Below are positions 41,892 through 49,899 of a stretch of 64,000 bases of DNA, piece by piece. Both the position numbers and the translations under genes were made by a program. Source of the stretch: UBA8199 sp964507045. GTDB taxonomy: Bacteria; Verrucomicrobiota; Verrucomicrobiia; Limisphaerales; UBA8199. The stretch lies in NCBI GenBank assembly GCA_964507045.1, contig CAZDOO010000003.1:56537-120536 (forward strand). The letters are read 5' to 3'. The notes beneath the pieces were generated by a model. The model searched no databases. It was not told where the DNA came from and saw only the letters and a list, made by a program, of their open reading frames with translations. The stretch's first letter is position 1; each line of letters starts with the position of its first letter.

Positions 41892-42980
41892 TTATGACAG
41901 GATGCGCCGCCCCTCATCCAGGAAGATGCCCTTGAAGTTCATCTCCAGCGCTTGAGGATTGGAGGCCTTTCCCAAGGCTTCCTGCTCACTGATCTTCCCC
42001 TGCTTCACGAGGTTAAACAGCGCCTGGTTGAAGTTGATCATCCCATCGTCGTTGCCGGTCTCGATGGCCGCCCCCAGCTTGTCGAGCCGATTCTCCTCAA
42101 TCAGCTTTTTCACCGTCGGCGTATTGATCATGATTTCCAGCGCCGGGGTCATGCCGCCGGCCAGAGTGCTTACCATGCGCTGGCAAACAACCGCCTGCAT
42201 GGTGCCGGCAAGCTGACGCCGTATCTGCTCGCGTTCGTCGGCCTTGAAGAAGTCAAGAATGCGGCTGATGGATTGCGCGGCGTTGGTCGTGTGCAGCGTA
42301 GAAAGCACGAGGTGCCCGGTGTCCGCCGCGCTCATCGCCGAGGTGAAGCTGACGGAGTCGCGCATTTCGCCCACCATGATAATGTCCGGGTCCTGCCGCA
42401 GGACGTGCTTTAGCGCATGATGGAACGAGAGGGTGTCCAAACCAACTTCGCGCTGCTCGATAACGCATTGATTGTCCTCAAACACGTATTCGATCGGGTC
42501 TTCCAACGTGATAACGTGCTTCTTGAAATTGGCGTTGATGTGCTCGATCATGGCGGCGAGCGTGGTTGACTTACCGCAGCCGGTTGAACCGGCCAACAAG
42601 ACAATGCCGCGTGGCGATTCCGCGATCTTCTTGATCTGCTCCAGCAGTCCTAACTCTTCAAAACTGGGCACGTGGGTTTTTACATAGCGCATGGCCAGAC
42701 ACCACTGACCGCGCTGCTGGAAAAGGTTGGTGCGAAAGCGGCCGATACCGGGCACATAATATGAGAAATCCGCTTCACGCTCCTGTTCCACCCGTTTGTT
42801 CAAATGCGTGGGGGTGATTTGTTTCACCACGTTATTCATCCATTCCTCGGTCGGGAACGGGCATTCGATGGCGATCAACTGGCGGCTAATGCGGAAGATA
42901 ACAGGGGTGCCAATCTTCAAGTGCACATCCGACGCCCCGCCCTCAACGGCCGTCTTCAAAATACGGTGAAATATTTCCAT
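41892..42980 (-). CDS. pilT: Type IV pilus retraction ATPase PilT
   Basis: The 362-residue protein has an N-terminal PAS-like domain and an AAA-type ATPase core: Walker A GSTGCGKST (131-139), the Asp box VITLEDPIEY, Walker B MVGEMRD and the His box LVLSTLHTTNA. The AIRNLIRE motif of PilT is not clearly seen near the C terminus, so a PilU-like role is possible. It powers pilus retraction and twitching. Upstream on the same strand, 234 bases away, is a PilZ-like gene. No pilin or PilB gene is nearby. Confidence 0.9.
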   Translation of the reverse strand: MEIFHRILKTAVEGGASDVHLKIGTPVIFRISRQLIAIECPFPTEEWMNNVVKQITPTHLNKRVEQEREADFSYYVPGIGRFRTNLFQQRGQWCLAMRYVKTHVPSFEELGLLEQIKKIAESPRGIVLLAGSTGCGKSTTLAAMIEHINANFKKHVITLEDPIEYVFEDNQCVIEQREVGLDTLSFHHALKHVLRQDPDIIMVGEMRDSVSFTSAMSAADTGHLVLSTLHTTNAAQSISRILDFFKADEREQIRRQLAGTMQAVVCQRMVSTLAGGMTPALEIMINTPTVKKLIEENRLDKLGAAIETGNDDGMINFNQALFNLVKQGKISEQEALGKASNPQALEMNFKGIFLDEGRRILS

Positions 42981-43214
42981 GTCATTCAGGGTAGCAAATA
43001 GCTACAGAAAACCAAGGGCGAAAAGCCAACGCCTGGCTTTGCCTGGCAGCAGAACCACCCCCTGGCCAAGCCCGCCTCGCTTCGACGCTCAAGCCATTAG
43101 ATACCCGCGCTGCCGCCGCTCCGCTGCCGGAGCCCACAACCAAACGGGATCTGCTACCCGAGTCATTGGCCCTGCTGCACCCGCCCCCGGGCTTGCTCCC
43201 CGGCCGCTCAACCA

Positions 43215-43541
43215 CTACTCAAGGAGCGAGTGGGCCATCGTGCTCAGGCGCTCCTGCGCGTGCCTCGACAGCCCTGTCAATACCATGGAGACGTGATAGC
43301 CGGTGTGTTTGCTGCCGGTGCAGGAGATGACGACGCCGGAACAGTGAACCCGGCCTCCATCAACCGGCGCTTGCAAGGTCAGGGTCATCTCGGTCCATTC
43401 GGAGAACGGCGTAACGCTGCGAAACTCAATTCCGTTCTTGTGAATGAGCACCGAGTGGGGAGAGAGAGAGAGGCAGGTTTGTCGCGCTTCAACCACGACC
43501 TGTGGCAACGATTCACTACCTGCAATTCTTCTCGCACTCAT
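43215..43541 (-). CDS. Small PilZ-like domain protein
   Basis: The 108-residue protein has the beta pattern of a PilZ domain: GIEFRSVTPFSEWTEMTLTL, VHCSGVVISCTG and GYHVSMVLTGLSRHAQERL. The c-di-GMP signature (RxxxR followed by D/NxSxxG) is not intact; VTPFSEWTE sits where DxSxxG is expected. It may therefore be a non-binding PilZ adaptor of the kind that works with pilus ATPases, which fits its place upstream of pilT. The identification is from the fold pattern and neighbour. Confidence 0.6.
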   Translation of the reverse strand: MSARRIAGSESLPQVVVEARQTCLSLSPHSVLIHKNGIEFRSVTPFSEWTEMTLTLQAPVDGGRVHCSGVVISCTGSKHTGYHVSMVLTGLSRHAQERLSTMAHSLLE

Positions 43542-43610
43542 ACAGCAACATCAGAATAGCATGTTGTAAGCAACCGTCAAATTAGCTGGTCAAAACGATA
43601 GGATAAGTTG

Positions 43611-44648
43611 CTACCATTCAATGACCGCCGCGCCCCATGTTAGCCCCGCCCCGAAGACCAACATCAGGATTAAGTCGCCCCGTTGGACGCACCCCGAGGC
43701 CACGGCCTCATCCAAAGCGATAGCTACCGAAGCAGCAGAGGTGTTTCCGTATTTGTGAAGATTGACAAAGAGTTGTTCGGGCTTAGCCCCAAGGCGGTCG
43801 ATCACCGCATCAATGATGCGACGGTTGGCCTGGTGGGGGATGATGCATTTGATGCGCGCGATGTCGATTTCACAGCGGCGCAACGCCTCTACCGCGGCCG
43901 TTTGCATCGCCTGCACCGCGTTCTTGAAGGTCTCTTTGCCCTCCATCCGCAGGTAATGCATACCTGCGGCGACTGATTCTGTGGTCGCCGGGCAACGGCT
44001 GCCCCCCCCGGCCATGAAAAGCAGGTCCGCCTTCCGGCCGTCGGCCCCCATCACCGCTGTCAGCAACCCGTGGGCGTTAGGACGATTCTGAAGGACGGCC
44101 GCGCCCGCGCCGTCGCCGAAGAGCACACAGGTGTTGCGATCTTTCCAATCAACGATGGCCGAGAGCTTCTCTGCGCCGATGACCAATACCGTGTCGTACG
44201 TGCGCGACATGATGAACTGCTGGGCGATCTCCAGGCCATAGATGAAGCCGGAACAAGCGGCTTCCAAGTCGAAACCGGCGGCACGATAGGCGCCAATCTT
44301 TTTTTGCACCAGGCATGCGGTCGAAGGGAACGGCATGTCCGGGGTGATTGTGGCCACAATGATCAAATCAATTTGCTCCGGACTGACCCCCGCACGTTGC
44401 ATGGCGCGGCGCGCCGCTTGCGCGCCCAGGTCGGAGGTAAACTCCTCCTTGGCAGCGATTCGGCGCTCCTTGATGCCCGTACGGGTTGTGATCCACTCGT
44501 CGGAAGTGTCCACCATCTTCTCCAGCTCCGCGTTGGTAAGGATTCGAGCCGGGACATATGAGCCCACACCGCTTATAGAGCAGGTGCGACCCTGGAAGTT
44601 ATACTTGGCTCGTGGGTTCTTGAATCTGGGATTGGATGATGGACTCAT
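43611..44648 (-). CDS. fabH: Beta-ketoacyl-ACP synthase III
   Basis: The 345-residue protein has all FabH hallmarks: LEAACSGF with nucleophile Cys132, PHQANRRI with His272, and KYGNTSAAS with Asn302. It condenses acetyl-CoA with malonyl-ACP to start fatty acid synthesis. About 20 residues precede the usual start (KNPRAKYNFQGRTC), so an internal start is possible, but no better codon is evident. It is the last gene of the run yceD-rpmF-plsX-fabH, 140 bases after plsX. Confidence 0.95.
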   Translation of the reverse strand: MSPSSNPRFKNPRAKYNFQGRTCSISGVGSYVPARILTNAELEKMVDTSDEWITTRTGIKERRIAAKEEFTSDLGAQAARRAMQRAGVSPEQIDLIIVATITPDMPFPSTACLVQKKIGAYRAAGFDLEAACSGFIYGLEIAQQFIMSRTYDTVLVIGAEKLSAIVDWKDRNTCVLFGDGAGAAVLQNRPNAHGLLTAVMGADGRKADLLFMAGGGSRCPATTESVAAGMHYLRMEGKETFKNAVQAMQTAAVEALRRCEIDIARIKCIIPHQANRRIIDAVIDRLGAKPEQLFVNLHKYGNTSAASVAIALDEAVASGCVQRGDLILMLVFGAGLTWGAAVIEW

Positions 44649-44788
44649 TTTGATCTCTGGTCAGTCTTGACTGAGCCTTGAAGGACGACAGATGCGGGAA
44701 GCGATCTCGAACGGAACCAGGAACCCAAGCCGGGATCCCGCCGGGCTCAACTCCCGGCTCCCGCCTCCTGAGCGATGGATGGGCATAG

Positions 44789-45838
44789 CTAGTTCTGGGA
44801 CAAGACAGGCATGGCGGCCGACACCTCGGCGGCCAGACGTTGATTCGCCCGCGCAATCTCGTTTGCAATGATCTGGTTCACTTGATGTTGAACATTTTCG
44901 GCGGTAACCCGTATAGCGTTGGTGATGGCGCGCTCACGAGCCGCCCCATGAGCTTTCATCACTGTGCCGTTGAAGCCGAGCAGCGGCGCCCCGCCAAAGC
45001 CTTCGGGATCCATCCGGCGTTTGATCGTGCGGAACGCGTTTTGGGCCAGCAAGGCGCCAAGCTGGCGCCGGGGATTTGCTGTCAGCTCGCGCTTGAGCAT
45101 GGAAAACATGGCCAGCGCCAGGCTCTCGCACGTCTTCAGAACGATGTTGCCAACAAACCCGTCACTGACGACCACGTCCACATGGTTGTTAAACAGGTCG
45201 TGCCCTTCCACGTTGCCGATGAAGTTCAGGTCCAGCAACTTGCACAATCGGAATGCCTCCAGGGTCAACTCGTTGCCTTTGGTATCTTCGGTGCCGATGC
45301 TGAGGATGCCGACCCGGGGATTCTTATAGCCGAGAATCTCCCGGGAGTAGATGCTGCCCATCACGGCGTAGTGGGCTAGGTGCAGGGGCTTGCACTCGAT
45401 ATTGGCGCCGGCATCAAGCAGCACGAATTCATGATCCGGCGCGGGAATGACGGTGGCAATGCAACCCCGGTCAACCCCCGGAATCCGGCCTAACTTGAAA
45501 GTCGCGGCGGCGAAAATGCCCCCCGTGTTGCCGAGTGAAATCACGGCATCCACCTTTCCCTCGCGAGCCAATTCCACCGCGCGGGCGATCGAGCAATCCT
45601 TCTTCTTTCTCAGGGCCGCCGCAGGCTTCTCGGCCATCGTCAGGACCTCGCTGGCGTGAACCACCCGCACGCGATGATCGCGAAACCCGCGCGGGGGCAA
45701 GGCAGCATGAATTTCGCTGCGATTGCCCACCAGGTAGAGGGCGCTAATCCTCGAATCGGCCTCCAAGGCCCTTTTGACACCTTCGATGACCACCCGGCAG
45801 CCGTGGTCGCCGCCCATGACATCCACTGCGATTCGCAT
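44789..45838 (-). CDS. plsX: Phosphate acyltransferase PlsX
   Basis: This 349-residue protein begins MRIAVDVMGGDHG, the PlsX signature, and continues with VDAVISLGNTGGIFAAATF, ATVIPAPDHEFVLLDAGANI and VVSDGFVGNIVLKTCE. It makes acyl-phosphate from acyl-ACP for phospholipid synthesis, at the inner face of the membrane. It lies 45 bases downstream of rpmF, the common arrangement in bacteria. Confidence 0.95.
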   Translation of the reverse strand: MRIAVDVMGGDHGCRVVIEGVKRALEADSRISALYLVGNRSEIHAALPPRGFRDHRVRVVHASEVLTMAEKPAAALRKKKDCSIARAVELAREGKVDAVISLGNTGGIFAAATFKLGRIPGVDRGCIATVIPAPDHEFVLLDAGANIECKPLHLAHYAVMGSIYSREILGYKNPRVGILSIGTEDTKGNELTLEAFRLCKLLDLNFIGNVEGHDLFNNHVDVVVSDGFVGNIVLKTCESLALAMFSMLKRELTANPRRQLGALLAQNAFRTIKRRMDPEGFGGAPLLGFNGTVMKAHGAARERAITNAIRVTAENVQHQVNQIIANEIARANQRLAAEVSAAMPVLSQN

Positions 45839-45883
45839 AACGGGACCGAAGGCAGCGAGACTTTGCTCCGCACCTTCGAGCGG

Positions 45884-46072
45884 TCAGGCTCCGGCCGTAA
45901 CTGTAATGACCTGGCGTCCTTTGTAATAGCCGCAGGCGGGGCAAACCCGATGTGGGACGTAAGGAGCCGCGCATTGCGGACAGGAACTGAGTTGCGGCAG
46001 AGCCAACGCACTATTGTAAGCGCGGCGCATCCGTTGGCGACTTCGTGACGGTTTTCGCTTGGGAACACCCAT
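45884..46072 (-). CDS. rpmF: 50S ribosomal protein L32
   Basis: This is a 62-residue protein, typical for L32. The start MGVPKRKPSRSRQRMRRA is characteristic, and the zinc ribbon is intact with Cys31, Cys34, Cys44 and Cys47. The start at 46072 leaves 5 bases after the yceD stop. The tail QVITVTAGA is slightly longer than usual. Confidence 0.93.
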   Translation of the reverse strand: MGVPKRKPSRSRQRMRRAYNSALALPQLSSCPQCAAPYVPHRVCPACGYYKGRQVITVTAGA

Positions 46073-46077
46073 AATCT

Positions 46078-46566
46078 CTAAAGTTTCAGTTTGTTTAACT
46101 CGGCCCAGGCCGATGAATTCACTTCGGTTCCGCCAGTGCTGCTGGCAGGTCTTGAATTGCCAACAGACATCTTTGGCAAACCGCGACATCCCGGGTCACA
46201 GAGCGGATGTCGCGGAAACTCCAGTAGAATATCTTCCCGGACATAAGGCGTCAAGTCCACACAATCGTTAACCACCGCCACCTGATCTTCCCCTTGCAGG
46301 GGCAGGAAACAGTGCCAAGCGCTCAACTCCAGGCGATGCTGGAAGGGCTTGAGGCAGCGAACGCACTGGCATTCCAGTTTCAGGCACAAACGGCCCTGCA
46401 CCAGCAAGCCGTTCTCAACCTTATCCACCTCCAAATCGTATTCCAGCGGATGAACCACCTGGATAACTTCGTCGCGCGTGTCGATATCCAATTCCTCCGC
46501 TGGCAATAGGCCTCCCAGATGGACCTCATGCGCCTCCAAATGGCGCAGGTTTACGATGAGCGGCAT
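46078..46566 (-). CDS. yceD: YceD/DUF177 family protein
   Basis: The 162-residue protein has the DUF177 plan: N-terminal MPLIVNLRHLEAHEVHLGG, the paired-cysteine segment LECQCVRCLKPF (about 65-76) and a C-terminal CDPGC. The family is required for 23S rRNA accumulation and is nearly always encoded before rpmF, as here. The start at 46566 is preferred because upstream codons overlap coaD. Spacing to coaD is 10 bases. Confidence 0.9.
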   Translation of the reverse strand: MPLIVNLRHLEAHEVHLGGLLPAEELDIDTRDEVIQVVHPLEYDLEVDKVENGLLVQGRLCLKLECQCVRCLKPFQHRLELSAWHCFLPLQGEDQVAVVNDCVDLTPYVREDILLEFPRHPLCDPGCRGLPKMSVGNSRPASSTGGTEVNSSAWAELNKLKL

Positions 46567-46576
46567 GATAACCTGA

Positions 46577-47065
46577 CTAGGCCGGTTTGGGGCTGAACTT
46601 GCCAGCCAGAGCGGCTCGAACATGCGCCGGCACAAACGGGCTGACGTCGCCTCCCAGTTGCGCCATCTCCTTCACGATGCGCGAACTGAGGAAAGTGTAT
46701 GTGTCTTTCGGCATCATAAAAATGGTTTCTATTCGTTCGTTCAACTTACGATTCATCAGCGCCAGCTGAAATTCAAATTCAAAGTCCGATACGGCCCGCA
46801 AACCGCGCACTACCGCCTGGGCGGCGCGTCGCTCCACGTAGCTCACCAGCAAACCCTCGAACGAATCAGCCTCCACATTCGGCAGGTGCCGAGTCGCGCG
46901 CGCCACCATCTGCACGCGCTCTTCCAGTGTGAAGAGCGGGTGTTTACTTTCACTCTTAGCCACCGCCACGATAACCCGGTCGAACAACTTGGTTGCCCGA
47001 CACAGCACATCCAGATGCCCGTTGGTGATGGGATCAAAACTGCCCGGATAGATCGCCGTACGCAT
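46577..47065 (-). CDS. coaD: Phosphopantetheine adenylyltransferase
   Basis: The 162-residue protein has the nucleotidyltransferase motif GSFDPITNGH with catalytic His17, then VVRGLRAVSDFEFE (about 88-101) and the C-terminal FLSSRIVKEMA (ISSSxVKE-type motif). It converts phosphopantetheine to dephospho-CoA, the fourth step of CoA synthesis. It starts the run coaD, yceD, rpmF, plsX, fabH, which joins CoA and lipid synthesis with translation. Confidence 0.95.
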   Translation of the reverse strand: MRTAIYPGSFDPITNGHLDVLCRATKLFDRVIVAVAKSESKHPLFTLEERVQMVARATRHLPNVEADSFEGLLVSYVERRAAQAVVRGLRAVSDFEFEFQLALMNRKLNERIETIFMMPKDTYTFLSSRIVKEMAQLGGDVSPFVPAHVRAALAGKFSPKPA

Positions 47066-47208
47066 ACACCATACTCTACTAAAGACGCCACAGAAGACGA
47101 GCGGGAAATCAATTCCTCATCGATGCGCCTGTGGACGGCCCGCGCGGGCTCCAGCCCCTTTATCTTCCGGAGGTCAGGCTGCGTCGGCAGCCCGCCCCGG
47201 CTCCGCGC

Positions 47209-48210
47209 TCACCAATGGAGCTCGCGGGAGCGGAGATACTCGAGCAACCGCTCCGACTCGTCGCTCTGGATGACGTTTGCGCCGCGGGCAATGGCCCAGC
47301 CCCAGCCGACGGCGGGATCGGTAAGTGACTTGGCATCCGTGTGTCCCGCCGCCAGGTCATCCCAGAGGGTGTTAATCCACGCGCGCGCGCCCGCCTTCTT
47401 AATCTTGGCAATCGTTTCTGCCGAGACGATTGGATCGTCGTCGGACACGAAGACTAACTCGAAGGCACAAGGATGCATCCGGCGAGTGTAGGGTTCGAGC
47501 TGCGCCCAGCCCTGCTCCGACTTCTTCTCCCAGCCTTTCTTGTGGAGGAGGATGGGCATGAAGAACACGGGCGGATTCAGATTGGCGAAATCCACTTCGC
47601 AGCGGGCGGCGCTGTAGCTGGACTTGAAGATGGCCTGGCGAAGCGTGCCGGTTTTCTTCAGGACGGCGCAGCACTGGGGCACGATGATCCAGGCCTTGTC
47701 GAGATTGACCATGCACTTGTCTTTGGCCACGAGCATCGCCTCTTCCAGCGTCGGCATGCGCTGGTCGGTGACCGGCGCGTTGGTGCCCCCGACGCCCAGC
47801 CGCAGGTGCAATCGCTTGATCTCGGCGAGCGTCAGGTCGGCGATGGCGCCGGTGCCGTCCGTGGTGCGGTCCACCGTGGCGTCGTGACACAGGATGAGCC
47901 CGCCGTCCTTGGTTTTTCGCACGTCCACTTCTACAATGTCAATGCCCCGCTCGATGCTCTCGGCAATGGCGGCAACTGAGTTCTCTGGTTGCCGCTGCCA
48001 GGCCCCGGTCGAGCGGCCGGACAGGCCGCGGTGCGCGGCGACAAGCACCTTTGTCCCCGCGGGTTGCTGGAACTCCGCGTAGATGCGGTTGAAGCTTGAC
48101 GGCAGGACCTTCGCCGGACTGGAACCGGCCAGGCCGGCCATTAACAATGTCAGCCCCAGCAACAGGGTCCGGCGTGAGAGTTGTCTTGTGATTACATTCA
48201 TTGCGTTCAT
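47209..48210 (-). CDS. Exported glycerophosphodiester phosphodiesterase
   Basis: The start at 48210 gives a twin-arginine-like signal, SRRTLLLGLTLLMAGLAGSS, and a 333-residue protein. The GDPD barrel shows VAAHRGLSGR (about 51-60) with the catalytic His, then PENSVAAIAESIERGIDIVEVDV with the metal-binding Glu and Asp, and LCHDATVDRTTDG with the second His. It releases glycerol 3-phosphate from deacylated phospholipids in the periplasm. A second in-frame ATG lies three codons later. It lies one base after the stop of an OPA-type transporter gene, so product uptake is likely coupled. Confidence 0.88.
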   Translation of the reverse strand: MNAMNVITRQLSRRTLLLGLTLLMAGLAGSSPAKVLPSSFNRIYAEFQQPAGTKVLVAAHRGLSGRSTGAWQRQPENSVAAIAESIERGIDIVEVDVRKTKDGGLILCHDATVDRTTDGTGAIADLTLAEIKRLHLRLGVGGTNAPVTDQRMPTLEEAMLVAKDKCMVNLDKAWIIVPQCCAVLKKTGTLRQAIFKSSYSAARCEVDFANLNPPVFFMPILLHKKGWEKKSEQGWAQLEPYTRRMHPCAFELVFVSDDDPIVSAETIAKIKKAGARAWINTLWDDLAAGHTDAKSLTDPAVGWGWAIARGANVIQSDESERLLEYLRSRELHW

Positions 48211-48211
48211 T

Positions 48212-49648
48212 TCAGTCCTTGGTTTTGACGCGCCATAACGTCGCCGCCAGCACCACCGACACCACTGAAGCGCCGATCCAGAAAGCGATCGCGGCGCTGA
48301 AGTCGTAGTGTTTGATTTGCGTGACAATGGCTTGTCCTTGTTCATTGAGTTTGGTGACCGTTTCTACGGTAAGGCCCCGCTGAATCAGCCGGCCGCTGAT
48401 CCACTCCTGCGATGCGTTGCCGAGATAACTAACAATGCCGATGAATCCCATCGCCGCGCCTGTGGCCCGGCGGCCGGCGATGTCTATCGCGAACAACCCG
48501 CCCAGCACGGCCAGCAAGCCGCTGAGCGTGAAGCCGAAGAGGAGGAAGGCCGCCGACAAAATCACCGGATGCCCCGGCGGGGTATAGAAGATGGCTACCA
48601 GCGCGATAACTTCCAGCAGGCCGAAGATGAGCGTCACCGGCGGCCGCCGCGCGTTGAAGAGTTTATCGGAGATGAACCCATAGACCACGCAGCCCGCCAG
48701 CCCCGCGCCGGTGTTCAAACCCAGCATCAGGCCGGCCTGGACCAGCGTGTACTGCCGCTGTTCCTGGAGGTAAAGCATGCCCCAACTGTTAATCGCGTAA
48801 CGGCTGACATACATGCAGGCGCTCGCCAGTCCCAGCACCCACATGGCTGGCATCCGCAGCGCTTGAAACTGGCCCCGGCCAACTTTGGTCGGCGCGTCGG
48901 TCTTGGGCGTGGGAGCGGGATGATCGTTCCTCCAGTCCGCGACGGAGGGCAGGCCCATTGTTTCGGGGCGGTCACGGAGCAACAGCAGGATGCCGAACGC
49001 GACCAGGATGCAAAACACCCCCGGCCCCGCGAACCCCGCCCGCCAGCCCAGGTGAGCGACCAGCAGGGAGTTGAACACGAAGGTCAGCCCCTCGCCCAGC
49101 GAATGCGAGCTGCTGAAGATGCCGTAGTAGCGTCCGCGCTCCCGGGCGCTGAACCAGTTGGCCAGCGAGACCCCGCTGCAAGGCGACCCGGCACCCTGGA
49201 ACCACCCGTTCAGCCCCCACAGAATCGCCCAGGCCCAGGGCGAGACAAAACCGAGCATGGCCAGGTTAATCAGCGCCGACATCAGCACCATAGCGGAGAA
49301 AAACCGGCGCACGTTGGCGTGGTCGGCTAGAAAGCCGTTCACCAGCTTGCCCACCGCGTAGCCGATGGAGAAGGCTGAACCGATCAGCCCCAGCCATTCC
49401 GCCGTAAATACTCCCTCGTCCAGCAGCGGCTTTTTCATCACCGCCAGCGGCAGGCGGCAGGTATAGCCGAAACCATAGCCGCAGGTTATCGCAAACAGAA
49501 CCGAGATTCGGTTGCGGTGGTATAACCGACTGATGCGTTCCGGGTCAGTGATCCTTGGGGCGTCGGTGCCGGCCGCAAACCACCGCAACGGATTCCATTT
49601 CCGCGCGGCGGCTGTACGCTCCGCACTACAGGGGCAGGGTTCGCTCAT
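48212..49648 (-). CDS. MFS transporter, OPA (GlpT-like) family
   Basis: This 478-residue inner-membrane protein has about 12 helices. Family features are GYGFGYTCRLPLAVMKKPLL near helix 1, GSAFSIGYAVGKLVNGFLAD and WFQGAGSPCSGVSLANWFSARERGRYYG, the organophosphate:phosphate antiporter signature region. Known members take up glycerol 3-phosphate or hexose phosphates in exchange for phosphate. Coupling to a phosphodiesterase gene points to glycerol 3-phosphate. The N-terminal 40 residues are hydrophilic. Confidence 0.88.
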   Translation of the reverse strand: MSEPCPCSAERTAAARKWNPLRWFAAGTDAPRITDPERISRLYHRNRISVLFAITCGYGFGYTCRLPLAVMKKPLLDEGVFTAEWLGLIGSAFSIGYAVGKLVNGFLADHANVRRFFSAMVLMSALINLAMLGFVSPWAWAILWGLNGWFQGAGSPCSGVSLANWFSARERGRYYGIFSSSHSLGEGLTFVFNSLLVAHLGWRAGFAGPGVFCILVAFGILLLLRDRPETMGLPSVADWRNDHPAPTPKTDAPTKVGRGQFQALRMPAMWVLGLASACMYVSRYAINSWGMLYLQEQRQYTLVQAGLMLGLNTGAGLAGCVVYGFISDKLFNARRPPVTLIFGLLEVIALVAIFYTPPGHPVILSAAFLLFGFTLSGLLAVLGGLFAIDIAGRRATGAAMGFIGIVSYLGNASQEWISGRLIQRGLTVETVTKLNEQGQAIVTQIKHYDFSAAIAFWIGASVVSVVLAATLWRVKTKD

Positions 49649-49663
49649 CTGACGCTTAATTGT

Positions 49664-49692
49664 CTTATATCAGGTCTTAACCCGCGAGGCAA
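49664..49692 (-). promoter_or_regulatory. Probable promoter of the transporter/phosphodiesterase operon
   Basis: On the minus strand TTGCCT (49687-49692) and TATAAG (49664-49669) are 17 bases apart. The start codon at 49648 would then lie only about nine bases from the RNA start, so the leader would be very short. Confidence 0.4.
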
Positions 49693-49756
49693 TGCACAAA
49701 CCAGGGCGGTTCAAAAATACTCTATCTATATGCCAGGAGCCATGAGGCCCGACCCA

Positions 49757-49800
49757 CATGGGAGATACACCGGGGTATCACCGGGTACACCCCCTTTTCT
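49757..49800. repeat. Short 11-nt-phased array (locus C)
   Basis: Successive 11-nt units, among them CATGGGAGATA, CACCGGGGTAT and CCCCCTTTTCT, repeat the phase and composition of loci A and D over 44 bases. The array has no long inverted arm and is the weakest of the four. Confidence 0.5.
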
Positions 49801-49861
49801 CGCCATTGCCGGGCTGGGGTTTGTGTTGGACATAACAGAAAAGACGGTCTCTCAAAGAGCT

Positions 49862-49890
49862 TTGACACTTGCGGCCGGGACGCTTAGACA
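49862..49890 (+). promoter_or_regulatory. Possible promoter of the 926-residue secreted protein
   Basis: TTGACA (49862-49867) is followed after 17 bases by TAGACA (49885-49890), a poor -10 box. The gene begins at 49900, so an RNA from here would be almost leaderless. Confidence 0.3.
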
Positions 49891-49899
49891 CAGTAGTCA

